A DNA stretch of 64,000 bases from Microtetraspora sp. NBRC 13810 (GTDB lineage: Bacteria; Actinomycetota; Actinomycetes; Streptosporangiales; Streptosporangiaceae), in the NCBI RefSeq assembly GCF_030268685.1, contig NZ_BSRQ01000013.1, positions 124,001-188,000 of the forward strand. Direction: 5' to 3'. The translations under genes were made by a program, and so were the position numbers. This document shows, in pieces, positions 41,753 to 49,988 of the stretch (within the stretch, counting starts at the first letter, position 1; the number at the start of each line of letters is the position of its first letter). The notes under the pieces were generated by a model. The model was not told the DNA's origin, did not search any database, and worked only from the letters and a program-made list of their open reading frames with translations.

Positions 41753-43351
41753 ATGCTCCCCACGAATCTTTTACGGCTGGCCGCGGCCACCACCGCGGCG
41801 CTGTCGCTCGCCCTTACCGCCGCCCCCGCCCAGGCGGCGGCGCCACCGGTGAACCCGCCCGGCGGCCACGGCCACGGCGGGAACGACAAGGGACTCCGCC
41901 TGGAGTTCCTCGGCCGGTTCTCCACCGGCTCGGTCGGCACCGGCGCGTCGGAGATCACCTCCTACGACCCGGCCACCAGGCGCGTCTTCGTCGTCAACGC
42001 GCAGGTCGGCACCGTCGACGTGCTCGACATCCGCGACCCGCGCCGGCCGAAGCGGGTCATGGCGCTGCAGACCCCCGGGGCGAACAGCGTCGCCGTGAGC
42101 AAGGGCCTGATCGCGGTCGCGCAGCAGGCTGCCGACAAGACCGCCCCGGGCAAGGTGACGCTCTTCCAGGCGAGCTCCGGCAGGAAGCTCAAGGAGTTCA
42201 CGGTCGGCTCGCTGCCCGACATGCTGACCTTCACCCCGGACGGCCGCCGGATCGTCGTCGCCAACGAGGGCGAGCCCTCCTCCTACTGCGAGGGCGCGGT
42301 CGACGACCCCGAGGGTTCGGTCAGCGTCATCGACATCGCGCGGGGCCGTGTGCACGACGTGGACTTCCGCGCCTTCAACCGGCAGGCGGACAAGCTGCGC
42401 GCCTCCGGCGTACGGATCTCCGGACCGGGCGCGAGCGTGGCCCAGGACCTGGAGCCCGAGTACGTCACCGTGGAGGGCGGCACCGCCTGGGTGACGCTCC
42501 AGGAGAACAACGCGATCGCCGTCGTGGACCTCGACCGGGCCAGGGTCGAGCGGATCATGCCGCTGGGCCTCAAGGACTGGGGCAGGACCGGCATGGACGC
42601 CTCCGACGACGACGGCAAGATCGACATCCGCCGGCACCCGGGCGTCAAGGGCCTCTACATGCCCGACGGCATCGCGCACGTCCGCTCGCGCGGCGAGACG
42701 TACCTCGTCACCGCCAACGAGGGCGACAGCCGCGACTGGGACTGTCACACGGACGAGGTCCGGGTCAAGGACCTGAAGCTGTCCCCGGAGGTCTACCCGG
42801 ACGCCGCCGAGTTGCAGAAAGACGAGGAGCTCGGCCGCCTCAACGTGATCGCCGACTCGCCGAAGAACGCCGCCGGCGAGTACACCGGCCTGTCCGCCTT
42901 CGGCGCGCGCTCGATCTCCGTCTTCTCCTCGGGCGGCAGGCTGGTCTGGGACTCCGGGGACGAACTGGAGCGGCTGATCGCCCGCGAGCTGCCCGGGGAG
43001 TTCAACGCGGACAACGAGGAGAACGACTCCTTCGACAGCCGCAGCGACAACAAGGGCCCCGAGCCCGAGGGCGTGACGATCGGCGAGGTGCGCGGCCGTA
43101 CCTACGCCTTCGCCGGTCTGGAGCGGGTCAGCGGCGTCGTCGCCTACGACCTCGGCGACCCGCGCCGGCCCAGCCTGGCCGGTTACGTCAACACCCGCGA
43201 CTTCCAGGGCGACGTCGAGGCGGGCACCGCCGGTGACGTGGGCCCCGAGGGCGTGCTGTTCGTGCCGGACCGGGAGAGCCCGACCCGTAAGCCGCTGCTC
43301 GTCGTCGGCAACGAGGTGAGCGGCACCACCGCCATCTACGAGATCCGCTGA
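41753..43351 (+). CDS. Secreted choice-of-anchor I family protein
   Basis: 532 residues from ATG 41753. Sec signal (LLRLAAATTAALSLALTAAP then AQAA cleavage), then a beta-propeller-like region with repeated VDVLDIRDPRRPKR, VSVIDIARGR and VVDLDRARVER blades, and the family landmarks LVTANEGDSRDW and PEGVTIGEVRGRTYAFAGLE. Such proteins are extracellular and often annotated near phosphatases or alkaline-phosphatase-like domains; function unproven. No anchor domain or LPxTG is present, so it is probably released. The AT-rich 120 bp upstream should hold its promoter; no clear RBS. Confidence 0.85.
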   Translation: MLPTNLLRLAAATTAALSLALTAAPAQAAAPPVNPPGGHGHGGNDKGLRLEFLGRFSTGSVGTGASEITSYDPATRRVFVVNAQVGTVDVLDIRDPRRPKRVMALQTPGANSVAVSKGLIAVAQQAADKTAPGKVTLFQASSGRKLKEFTVGSLPDMLTFTPDGRRIVVANEGEPSSYCEGAVDDPEGSVSVIDIARGRVHDVDFRAFNRQADKLRASGVRISGPGASVAQDLEPEYVTVEGGTAWVTLQENNAIAVVDLDRARVERIMPLGLKDWGRTGMDASDDDGKIDIRRHPGVKGLYMPDGIAHVRSRGETYLVTANEGDSRDWDCHTDEVRVKDLKLSPEVYPDAAELQKDEELGRLNVIADSPKNAAGEYTGLSAFGARSISVFSSGGRLVWDSGDELERLIARELPGEFNADNEENDSFDSRSDNKGPEPEGVTIGEVRGRTYAFAGLERVSGVVAYDLGDPRRPSLAGYVNTRDFQGDVEAGTAGDVGPEGVLFVPDRESPTRKPLLVVGNEVSGTTAIYEIR

Positions 43352-43372
43352 CGACCCGGGACGCGGCCGTGG

Positions 43373-43421
43373 CCGGCCCGCCGGGATGCGCCCCTCCCTC
43401 TGGCGCAGTCCGGCGGGCCGG
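43373..43421. terminator. Strong bidirectional terminator
   Basis: CCGGCCCGCCGG and CCGGCGGGCCGG form a perfect 12-bp outer stem; an inner GCGCC/GGCGC stem continues it. Lies between the convergent choice-of-anchor and FMN reductase genes. Confidence 0.75.
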
Positions 43422-43435
43422 TCGCGTGCGACGGG

Positions 43436-43999
43436 TCAGCTTCCGGCGCGCAGCGGGGCGAGCGCGGTGCTCCAGGCGACGACCTGGTCCAGCATGGCGG
43501 TCACGTTGGGCAGGTGGTGGTCGCCCGGCTTGAAGACGGTGAAGTTCTCGAAGTCGGTGAACAGCGACAGCGCGACCTGGGCGCGCACGTCGGCGATCAT
43601 CAGCTCACCGGCGATGAGCCGCAGGTGCTCGACGGCGCGGGTGCCGCCGACCGAGCCGTAGCTGACGAAGCCCGCGGCCTTGTTGTTCCACTCGGCGAAG
43701 AGGAAGTCGATCGCGTTCTTCAGCGCGCCGGAGGTGGAGTGGTTGTACTCGGGCGTGACGAAGACGAAGCCGTCGAAGGACGCGATCTTCGCGGCCCACG
43801 CCTGGGTGTGCGGCTGGCTGTACTGGCCCATCGACGGCGGCATGGCCTCGTCGAGGTGCGGAAGCTTGTAGTCCAGCAGATCCACGAGCTCGAACTCCGC
43901 GTCCGTCCGCTGCTTGGCCAGGTCGAGGACCCAGCGGGCGACGCTCTCGCCGGCCCGGCCGGGACGGGTGCTGCCGATGATGATGCCGATCTTGGGCAT
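43436..43999 (-). CDS. NAD(P)H-dependent FMN reductase
   Basis: 187 residues from ATG 43999. FMN phosphate loop IIGSTRPGRAGESVARWVLD, VFVTPEYNHSTSGALKNAID and FVSYGSVGGTRAVEHLR mark the NADPH-dependent FMN/quinone reductase family. It is a paralogue of the protein at 1436-2005 but is paired with a divergent MarR gene instead of an HxlR gene. Two dyads between the genes suggest tight, probably quinone- or oxidant-responsive repression. Confidence 0.92.
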   Translation of the reverse strand: MPKIGIIIGSTRPGRAGESVARWVLDLAKQRTDAEFELVDLLDYKLPHLDEAMPPSMGQYSQPHTQAWAAKIASFDGFVFVTPEYNHSTSGALKNAIDFLFAEWNNKAAGFVSYGSVGGTRAVEHLRLIAGELMIADVRAQVALSLFTDFENFTVFKPGDHHLPNVTAMLDQVVAWSTALAPLRAGS

Positions 44000-44031
44000 G
44001 GGTGTGTCTTCTCTCGCAACGAGCCATATGC

Positions 44032-44082
44032 TTGCTTGCACAAGCAAATAGGATGTGATTTGTTTTGTCAAACAAGTACTCT
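44032..44082. promoter_or_regulatory. Two MarR operators and leaderless marR promoter
   Basis: Dyad 1 is TTGCTTG-CA-CAAGCAA (44032-44047), perfect. Dyad 2 is TTGTTT-TGTC-AAACAA (44060-44075), perfect. TACTCT (44077-44082) can serve as the marR -10, six bases before its ATG. The dyads sit between the divergent FMN reductase and MarR genes. Confidence 0.65.
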
Positions 44083-44088
44083 GTTGGC

Positions 44089-44565
44089 ATGGCCACCGAT
44101 CCGCTCCAGCCGTTGACCGGCGAGGAGGAGACGTTCCTCCGGACGCTGGGCCGGGTGATCCAGACCGTGCCACGGGCCATGGACGCCGACCTCGTGCGGG
44201 AACAGCGCCTCACGCTCACCGAGTACATGACCCTGATGCACCTGTCCGAAGCACCCTGCCGCCGTCTGCGGATGAGCGAGTTGGCCATGGCGGTCGACCT
44301 CTCCCTCAGCGGCATGACCCGCCTGGTCACCCGGCTCACCACCGACGGCCTGGTCGAGCGGGTCCAGTGCGAGGAGGACGGCCGGGGCTTCCACGCCGTC
44401 CTCACCGCCGCCGGCCTCGCTCGCCTCGAACAGGCATACCCCACCCACCTGGCCAGCGTCCGCCGGCACATCTTCGACCAGCTGGACCGGACCGACCTCG
44501 CCCGCCTCACCCCGGCCCTGCAACGCGTCGGCATCCCGGCCGACGAACTCCCCACGTCCTGCTGA
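44089..44565 (+). CDS. MarR-family regulator
   Basis: 158 residues from ATG 44089. The winged helix is RRLRMSELAMAVDLSLSGMT followed by RLVTRLTTDGLVERVQCEED; helices before (LTLTEYMTLMHLSEAPC) and after form the dimer region. Cys residues at the HTH edge and in the wing could sense oxidants, but this is not established for it. Divergent from the FMN reductase gene and surrounded by two operators, so it most likely represses both. Confidence 0.9.
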   Translation: MATDPLQPLTGEEETFLRTLGRVIQTVPRAMDADLVREQRLTLTEYMTLMHLSEAPCRRLRMSELAMAVDLSLSGMTRLVTRLTTDGLVERVQCEEDGRGFHAVLTAAGLARLEQAYPTHLASVRRHIFDQLDRTDLARLTPALQRVGIPADELPTSC

Positions 44566-44597
44566 ACCACGCCGGCCTCAGGACGGGCCGTCGTGGC

Positions 44598-44628
44598 TTG
44601 ACCTGGAGTCGAGTCCAGGTCGTAAGGT
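44598..44628 (+). promoter_or_regulatory. MerR-type promoter with 19-bp spacer
   Basis: TTGACC (44598-44603) and TAAGGT (44623-44628) are separated by exactly 19 bp, and the spacer region carries the dyad ACCTGGA-N6-TCCAGGT (44601-44620). This over-long spacer with a centred dyad is the signature of promoters activated by MerR-family proteins. The transcript would begin at about the ATG of the SDR gene. Confidence 0.7.
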
Positions 44629-44635
44629 GCGTCGC

Positions 44636-45337
44636 ATGATCGACACTCCTGTCACACTCATCACCGGCGGGTCGAGCGGCATCGGGGCGTCGGCCGCCCG
44701 GCGGCTGCTGGACCAGGGACACCGCGTCGCCGTCACCGGGCGCGACCACGACCGTCTCGACCGGTTCGCCGCGGATCTCGGCAAGCCGTCCGGCCTCCTC
44801 ACCCTTCCCGGCGACGCCGCCGACCATCAGGTCGTGCGGTCCGCCGTGCAGGCCACCGTCCGGGAGTTCGGCCGGCTGGACGCCGCGGTGGCCAACGCCG
44901 GCTTCGCCACCCACGACGACGTGGCCGCCGAGGACCCGTCGGGCTGGGGCGAGATGGTGCTGACCAACGTGCTCGGCCCGGCCCTGCTGATCAACGCCGC
45001 GCTGCCCGCCCTCAAGGAGACCCGCGGCCGGATCGTCCTCGTCGGCAGCGTCGCGGGGTTCGTCAACACCCCCGGCAACCTCTACGGCGCCACGAAATGG
45101 GCCGTGACGGGACTCGCCGAGAACACCCGGCGTCTGGTCACCGGCGACGGCGTCGGCGTGACGCTGATCGCCCCGGGCCGGGTGGAGACCCCGTTCTGGG
45201 ACGGCATCGGCGGCCCGCCCGCCGGCGGCCTCCTCACCGCCGACCAGGTCGCCGAGTCCATCGTCTGGGCCATCAACCAGCCGGCCGGCGTGGACGTCAA
45301 CACCGTCGTCCTCCGCCCGATCGGCCAGCCCAACTGA
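44636..45337 (+). CDS. Short-chain dehydrogenase/reductase
   Basis: 233 residues from ATG 44636. Classical SDR: TLITGGSSGIGASAARRLLD, VANAGFATHDDV, Ser in IVLVGSVAGFVN and YGATK as YxxxK. Reduces or oxidises a small molecule with NAD(P)H. Transcription likely starts at the ATG from a MerR-type promoter; no MerR gene is in the window. AAGGTG upstream could act as an RBS but coincides with the -10. Confidence 0.9.
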   Translation: MIDTPVTLITGGSSGIGASAARRLLDQGHRVAVTGRDHDRLDRFAADLGKPSGLLTLPGDAADHQVVRSAVQATVREFGRLDAAVANAGFATHDDVAAEDPSGWGEMVLTNVLGPALLINAALPALKETRGRIVLVGSVAGFVNTPGNLYGATKWAVTGLAENTRRLVTGDGVGVTLIAPGRVETPFWDGIGGPPAGGLLTADQVAESIVWAINQPAGVDVNTVVLRPIGQPN

Positions 45338-45369
45338 CCGGATGATCTTCGTGGCCGGCGCGGTGGTCG

Positions 45370-45561
45370 CTACGACTCCCGGGCCTCGTCGTAGGCGTCG
45401 CGGGCGCGGCGCAGCTCGCTGAACCGGTAGGAGCGCTCCAGCGGGGCGGCGAGGGCGAGCACGCCCCAGCGGCTGGTGACGTGTTCGAGGACGAGCCGGG
45501 AGGGGCATCCCGCGCGGTTCACGTCGGGCTGCGGGCCGTGCTGCGCGGCGGCCTCCACCAT
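45370..45561 (-). pseudogene. Internally deleted HxlR regulator (qorR-like)
   Basis: 63 codons with a proper start (ATG 45561 after AGGGA). The HxlR N-terminus is intact: CPSRLVLEHVTSRWGVLALA then ERSYRFSELRR. It then jumps directly to a C-terminal-looking tail (ARDAYDEARES), skipping the recognition helix and wing, roughly 70 residues. In frame but almost certainly non-functional. Divergent from the qorB remnant, as in intact qorR-qorB pairs. Confidence 0.6.
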
Positions 45562-45585
45562 TTCCCTCACTCTCACACCAGTACC

Positions 45586-45984
45586 TTGGTGCTGCTGATC
45601 TCCGGCACCGACGTGGGCAGGCGCGCCGCGCAGCACGCCACGGTGATCGACGCCGCCGCCGCGGCGGTCGTCCTGCGCACCGACGGCCACCTGAACAAGG
45701 CGTACGAGCTGGGCGGGGACGTCGCGTGGTCGTTCGAGGAGTTCGCCGAGGAGGTGTCCGGGCAGACCGGCAGGAAGATCGCGCACACCGTCGTCACCCC
45801 CGAGGAGCACCTGGCGATCCTCACCGGCGCCGGAGTCCCCGCCGCCTTCGCCGAGATCCTCGTGGACGTCGACCGCGCCATCGGCCGCGGCCTCCTCGCC
45901 GCCACCCCGGGCGACCTGTCCCGCCTCATCGCCCGCCCCACCACCCCGATCGCCGCCTCCATCACCACGGCCCTGTCCGTCTGA
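45586..45984 (+). pseudogene. qorB: Truncated and internally deleted NmrA-like quinone oxidoreductase (qorB)
   Basis: About 132 residues against ~285 expected. It begins at LVLLISGTDVGRRAAQHATV, so the ~65-residue cofactor-binding N-terminus is missing. After VIDAA it passes straight to AAAAVVLRTDGHLNKAYELG, skipping ~65 residues, and then keeps a normal C-terminus (FAEEVSGQTGRKIAHTVVTP, DLSRLIARPTTP). Without the Rossmann motif it cannot bind NADPH. A decayed gene. Confidence 0.7.
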
Positions 45985-46086
45985 CGTCCCCCACCGGGAG
46001 ACGGGGTCCCGACCGCGCCGCGCCGGCCGCAGTTCCGCCCGGTTCGCCGAGGTGATGAACCGGGTGCCGGCCGGGACGCGGCCGGG

Positions 46087-46950
46087 CTAGGGAGCGCTCG
46101 GCAGCCGGAGGCGCTCCGCGAAGGCGGACATCTCCTCGTGCTGCGCGTCAGGATCGGCGGCGGACGGGTTGACCACGATCCTGGTCACGCCCTGCGCGGC
46201 GAACCCCTCGACGTCTTCCCCGGTCATGTCGATCGACCCCCACCGGGTGTACTCCAGGGCCTCCGGGTCCCGGCCCGCCTCGGCCGCCGCCGACCGGGCG
46301 ATCTCCAGCTGGGCCGCGCGCTCGTCCAGGGTGAGCGCGCCGCCCGGGAAGTAGCCGTCGCCGCGCCGGCCGGCCCGGCGGGCGGCGACCGCGCTCGACC
46401 CGCCGACGTGGATCGGCAGCTCGGCCACCCCGTACGGCTTGGGGAACTGGACCAGGTTCTCGAAGGCGAAGAACTCCCCGGCGAAGCTGACCCCCTCCTC
46501 GCCGCCGGTCCACAGCAGCCGCAGCACGTCGATCGCCTCGTCGGTACGCCGCCCGCGCGTCCCGAAGTCGACGCCCACCGCCCGCGCCTCACCGGGCAGC
46601 GTCCCGACGCCCACGGTCAGCAGCCGCATCCGCCCCTTCGACAGCACGTCCACGGTCGCGAGCCGCTTGGCGAGCACCACGGGATGGTGGTACGGCAGCA
46701 GCAGCACGCCCGTCCCGAGCAGGAGCCGCCGGGTGGCCGCCGCGACGAAGCTCAGGCAGTCCAGCGGATCGCCGTAGGGCAGTCCGGGCGGGAGCTCGAA
46801 CGGGCCGACCTTGGCGCCGGGATACAGCGCGATGTGCTCCGGCACGTACAGCGACTCGAAGCCGCTGTCCTCGGCGTGCCGGGCGAAGGCCGTGATCCTG
46901 TCGGGGTCGACTCCGTAGTAGGCGGTGTTATAGCTGATCGCGAACTTCAT
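46087..46950 (-). CDS. LLM-class F420-dependent oxidoreductase
   Basis: 287 residues from ATG 46950 (GGAGGAA upstream). Luciferase-like TIM barrel: FARHAEDSGFESLYVPEHIA, LLLGTGVLLLPYHHPVVLAK, GEFFAFENLVQFPKPYG and LPIHVGGSSAVAARRAG. The family uses cofactor F420 or FMN to act on varied substrates; here F420 is more likely given the actinobacterial context. Substrate unknown; stands alone. Confidence 0.9.
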   Translation of the reverse strand: MKFAISYNTAYYGVDPDRITAFARHAEDSGFESLYVPEHIALYPGAKVGPFELPPGLPYGDPLDCLSFVAAATRRLLLGTGVLLLPYHHPVVLAKRLATVDVLSKGRMRLLTVGVGTLPGEARAVGVDFGTRGRRTDEAIDVLRLLWTGGEEGVSFAGEFFAFENLVQFPKPYGVAELPIHVGGSSAVAARRAGRRGDGYFPGGALTLDERAAQLEIARSAAAEAGRDPEALEYTRWGSIDMTGEDVEGFAAQGVTRIVVNPSAADPDAQHEEMSAFAERLRLPSAP

Positions 46951-47058
46951 GGGCATTCCTCCAGGCACTCGCCACAACGCGGGCAACCCTAGGACCTTGT
47001 CGCCGGTGTCAAGGCAAGGCGTGTTTTATCCGGTTGCCTGGCCGGCGTCCGGTTCGCC

Positions 47059-47631
47059 ATGCTCGGCGGGATGGACATCCCCTACCGGCAGATCCGTGCC
47101 GCCTACACCGACGACTCCATCACCGTCTACCAGGCCTACGATCCGGCCATCGCGGCGCCCGCCGTGGCCGCCCAGCGCTTCGTGCCGCCCTTCAAACGGG
47201 ACCGGATGACCTGGATCAAACCGTCCTTCCTGTGGATGACGTACCGCTGCGGCTGGGCCACCAAGCCGGGACAGACCAGGGTCCTGGCCATCGACATCAC
47301 CCGGGACGGGTTCGCGTGGGCGCTCGCGCACTCCTGCCCCAGCCATCCCGACGACGGCATGGACCGCGCGACCTGGCGGAGGCGGCTGCGCGAGAGCCCG
47401 GTCCGGATCCAGTGGGACCCGGAACGCGACCCGCGGCACGACGCCCTGCCGTACCGGTCGATCCAGGTCGGCCTCTCCGGCGAGGCCGTCACCCGCTACC
47501 TCGACGAGTGGATCACGTCGATCACCGACGTCACCGGCCGGGTCCACGAGATCGGCCGGGCGCTCCGCGACGGCCGGGACGTCACCGGCATGCTGCCACC
47601 GGAACGCCCCTACCCCGTGGACCCCGCCTGA
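47059..47631 (+). CDS. DUF4291 protein
   Basis: 190 residues. IPYRQIRAAYTDDSITVYQA, FKRDRMTWIKPSFLWMTYRC and IQVGLSGEAVTRYLDEW are DUF4291 hallmarks. Cytosolic, function unknown. ATG 47059 or 47071 could start it; the conserved region begins right after. Overlaps the convergent glycosidase by 22 bp. Confidence 0.88.
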   Translation: MLGGMDIPYRQIRAAYTDDSITVYQAYDPAIAAPAVAAQRFVPPFKRDRMTWIKPSFLWMTYRCGWATKPGQTRVLAIDITRDGFAWALAHSCPSHPDDGMDRATWRRRLRESPVRIQWDPERDPRHDALPYRSIQVGLSGEAVTRYLDEWITSITDVTGRVHEIGRALRDGRDVTGMLPPERPYPVDPA

Positions 47632-49016
47632 CGGTCGCTCCACCTGATCTCGTACGGCCTGAGGGTGAAGTCCCTGCCGTCCACGGTCGTGCGGACCTGC
47701 TTGTCGCTGGTGTTGACCAGCACCAGCCGCCGCGACTGCGCCAGCACCCGGACCTTCGGATCGGACGAGGTGACCGGTTCGAGCCGCACCCCGGCGGGGA
47801 ACCATCTGGCGAAGTCGCCCACCAGCCGGCCGGTCGGCGTCGAGGCGCCCGTCCGCGGGTCCCACATGCAGCCCTGGCAGGCGCCGTCCTTCTCCTGCGG
47901 GTTCCAGTACAGCGCCGTGGCGGCGCCGCTCCGCGCGAACTCGATCATCGAGGCGGCCTGTACGGCGAGCCGCATCGGCTCGGCCCACGTGGTGCCGTCC
48001 TCGGGGGCGAAGTACCACTCCGACCACCACACCGGCAGGCCACCACTCTTGTCCCGCAGCCAGTCGGTGACCGCGCCGAACTTGCTCAGCGCGCCGAACG
48101 CGTCCGGCAGCAGCTCGTGCGCGTCGGTCAGCGAGGCGCCGTCCACGACGACGAAGTCCGCCCCCTTCTTGTGCTCGAACCAGTAGTCGAAGGCGTCCAG
48201 CACGTTCTGGTTGACGACTCCCCACGGCCCCCGCAGCTCGGACTCGCCGGTCTTGTTGCTGTCGAACCCGAGATACGGCCCGCCGATCTTGGCATCGGGC
48301 CGGACCGCCTTCACCGCGTCGTACACCTTGTTGTAGAGCTCGGTGTAGCCCTTGTAGTCCGCCGGCTTGGAGTGGTCCTTCCAGAAGCCCTTGAACTCGT
48401 TCCACACCATGAAGTACTCGACGTCGGTGTACCGCTCGGCGACCGCCGCCGACAGCTCGGCGAAGTCGTCGAAGTGCTCGGGGTAGGGGGCGTCCTCCAG
48501 GTGCTCGTCCCAGGCCGACTCCTCGGTCGGTCCCTGCGGGCCGCCCTTCATCCAGTCGGGCGCGCAGCACAGTGTGATGACCTGCGTGCCGCCGGACTCC
48601 TTCATCAGGGTCGTCCGGCTGTCGAGGTCCTCCCAGAAGTACTCCTGCGGGTACGGCTCGGGGTTGAGCGCGCCGAAGCCCATGATGTGCTGGTTCTGCA
48701 GCATCGGCGTGGCGGCGAGCTCCCGGCTCACGTCCCGCTCGAAGCGGTCGGTGACGTTGTTGGCGCTCACGCCGGTGTGCGTGAACCCCCAGCGCGGCCA
48801 GCCGGGATCCACCGCGGGCGGCTTCCCGGCCTTCCCGCCGGACGCCTCCCCGCCGGGCGACGCCGGCGCGGCGGCGGGCCGCCGCGGGTCCGAAGCCGCC
48901 CGGTCCGCGGGCCCGTCCGCGGAGCATCCCGCCACCGCGACCGCGATCGCGGCCACCCCGGCGACCAGGGCGATCCGGCCAGGACGCCGCCATGCCGATC
49001 CCGCACGTCCCGACAC
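47610..49016 (-). CDS. GH39-like glycoside hydrolase lipoprotein
   Basis: 468 residues from GTG 49016 (GGAGG five bases upstream); longer starts at 49103/49109 lack an RBS. Lipoprotein signal with lipobox: RRPGRIALVAGVAAIAVAVA then GC. After an Ala/Gly/Pro linker comes a TIM-barrel glycosidase: FMVWNEFKGFWKD supplies the acid/base (Asn-Glu pair) and LPVWWSEWYFAPED a likely nucleophile Glu, as in clan A enzymes such as GH39 xylosidase/iduronidase-like proteins. C-terminal beta-sandwich (VRVLAQSRRLVLVNTSDK). Membrane-anchored, external; substrate unknown. Alternative: a related unclassified GH-A family. Confidence 0.78.
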   Translation of the reverse strand: MSGRAGSAWRRPGRIALVAGVAAIAVAVAGCSADGPADRAASDPRRPAAAPASPGGEASGGKAGKPPAVDPGWPRWGFTHTGVSANNVTDRFERDVSRELAATPMLQNQHIMGFGALNPEPYPQEYFWEDLDSRTTLMKESGGTQVITLCCAPDWMKGGPQGPTEESAWDEHLEDAPYPEHFDDFAELSAAVAERYTDVEYFMVWNEFKGFWKDHSKPADYKGYTELYNKVYDAVKAVRPDAKIGGPYLGFDSNKTGESELRGPWGVVNQNVLDAFDYWFEHKKGADFVVVDGASLTDAHELLPDAFGALSKFGAVTDWLRDKSGGLPVWWSEWYFAPEDGTTWAEPMRLAVQAASMIEFARSGAATALYWNPQEKDGACQGCMWDPRTGASTPTGRLVGDFARWFPAGVRLEPVTSSDPKVRVLAQSRRLVLVNTSDKQVRTTVDGRDFTLRPYEIRWSDRQAGSTG

Positions 49017-49141
49017 CGGATCCTCCACCCCACGCGCATCGTGCACTTCGCTTAGAGCGTTCCACGAACGGCTCACCTGCGGCTCATCCGGCCCAGGGTT
49101 CACAGACAAGTGTTATGGGCGCCCGTACCGCCGGTGGCCGC

Positions 49142-49846
49142 TCAGCCCAGGAGCGGTCCGAGGAGCCAGCCGACGCCCAGCGGCACGAGCACGGAGACGA
49201 TGCCCAGCAGGAACGCGTACCCGCAGCCACGGCTGCCGTCCACCCGGTTGGCCCGGGTCACCCCTTCGCCGGGCCCGCGCCACAGCGGGCGCGGTTCCAG
49301 GACCAGGAACAGCAGCGCCCCCACCTGCCCGACCGTGAACATCCAGAACCAGGCCCACCGGTTGGCCAGGCGCGGCGTGGACCCCAGCATGAGCACGAAG
49401 GCGGCCACCCACGCGGCGGCGATCCACCACAGGCTCGAACCGCCGGGATACCGGAAGGGCCAGTCGGGGAGGATCCCACCGAAGTCGCCCCTTCGCGCTT
49501 CCCGCACCACGGACGGCCGGGCGGGCACGCGGTCCAGGTCGGCCCGGAGCCGCGCCTCCGTGTACGTCCCCACGGAGTCGGCGACCCAGCCCTCCACCTG
49601 GTACCAGGTCAGCGGCGACTGCGACCACACCAGAGCCACCACCTCCCCGGAGTCGCCGACGTCGTAACTCACCCGATCGACCTGACCGGCCACCACGGCC
49701 CCGCGGAACTGCTCGACGGTCCGCGAGAAGGGAACACTGCTCGCCCCGGTGACCAGAACACCCCACGCCAGCACCGCCAGCAGCAGGACCCGAACGCCGA
49801 AACCCACCCCGCGTAGAACCCGCACCCCTAAATCAGAGTCCACCAC
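49142..49846 (-). CDS. Four-pass membrane protein of unknown family
   Basis: 234 residues. Predicted TM segments at ~12-33 (VLLLAVLAWGVLVTG), ~140-160 (LWWIAAAWVAAFVLMLG), ~167-187 (FWMFTVGQVGALLFLVLE) and ~208-230 (FLLGIVSVLVPLGVGWLLG). A ~100-residue soluble region with YDVGDSGEVVALVW and LTWYQVEGWVAD lies between TM1 and TM2. Not recognised. GTG 49846 follows GGTGAGG. A possible operon with the glycosidase is unlikely: the gap is ~125 bp. Confidence 0.7.
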   Translation of the reverse strand: MVDSDLGVRVLRGVGFGVRVLLLAVLAWGVLVTGASSVPFSRTVEQFRGAVVAGQVDRVSYDVGDSGEVVALVWSQSPLTWYQVEGWVADSVGTYTEARLRADLDRVPARPSVVREARRGDFGGILPDWPFRYPGGSSLWWIAAAWVAAFVLMLGSTPRLANRWAWFWMFTVGQVGALLFLVLEPRPLWRGPGEGVTRANRVDGSRGCGYAFLLGIVSVLVPLGVGWLLGPLLG

Positions 49847-49988
49847 CCATACCTACCTCACCCGCCCGCCCCCTGGAGCGTCTCCGGGCGGCCGAGCAGG
49901 CGAACGGCCGAGCGGCTGCAGCCCGGCCCGTCGCCCTTCCCGGCCTCCGCCCCGGCGACCTCGCCGGGTGTCGCCGGGTGTCGCCGGG

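Noticed and set aside
45370-45810. A normal-sized HxlR gene of 146 codons
   Set aside because: Codons beyond 45561 precede the RBS-supported ATG, and the recognition helix and wing are missing, so length alone is misleading.
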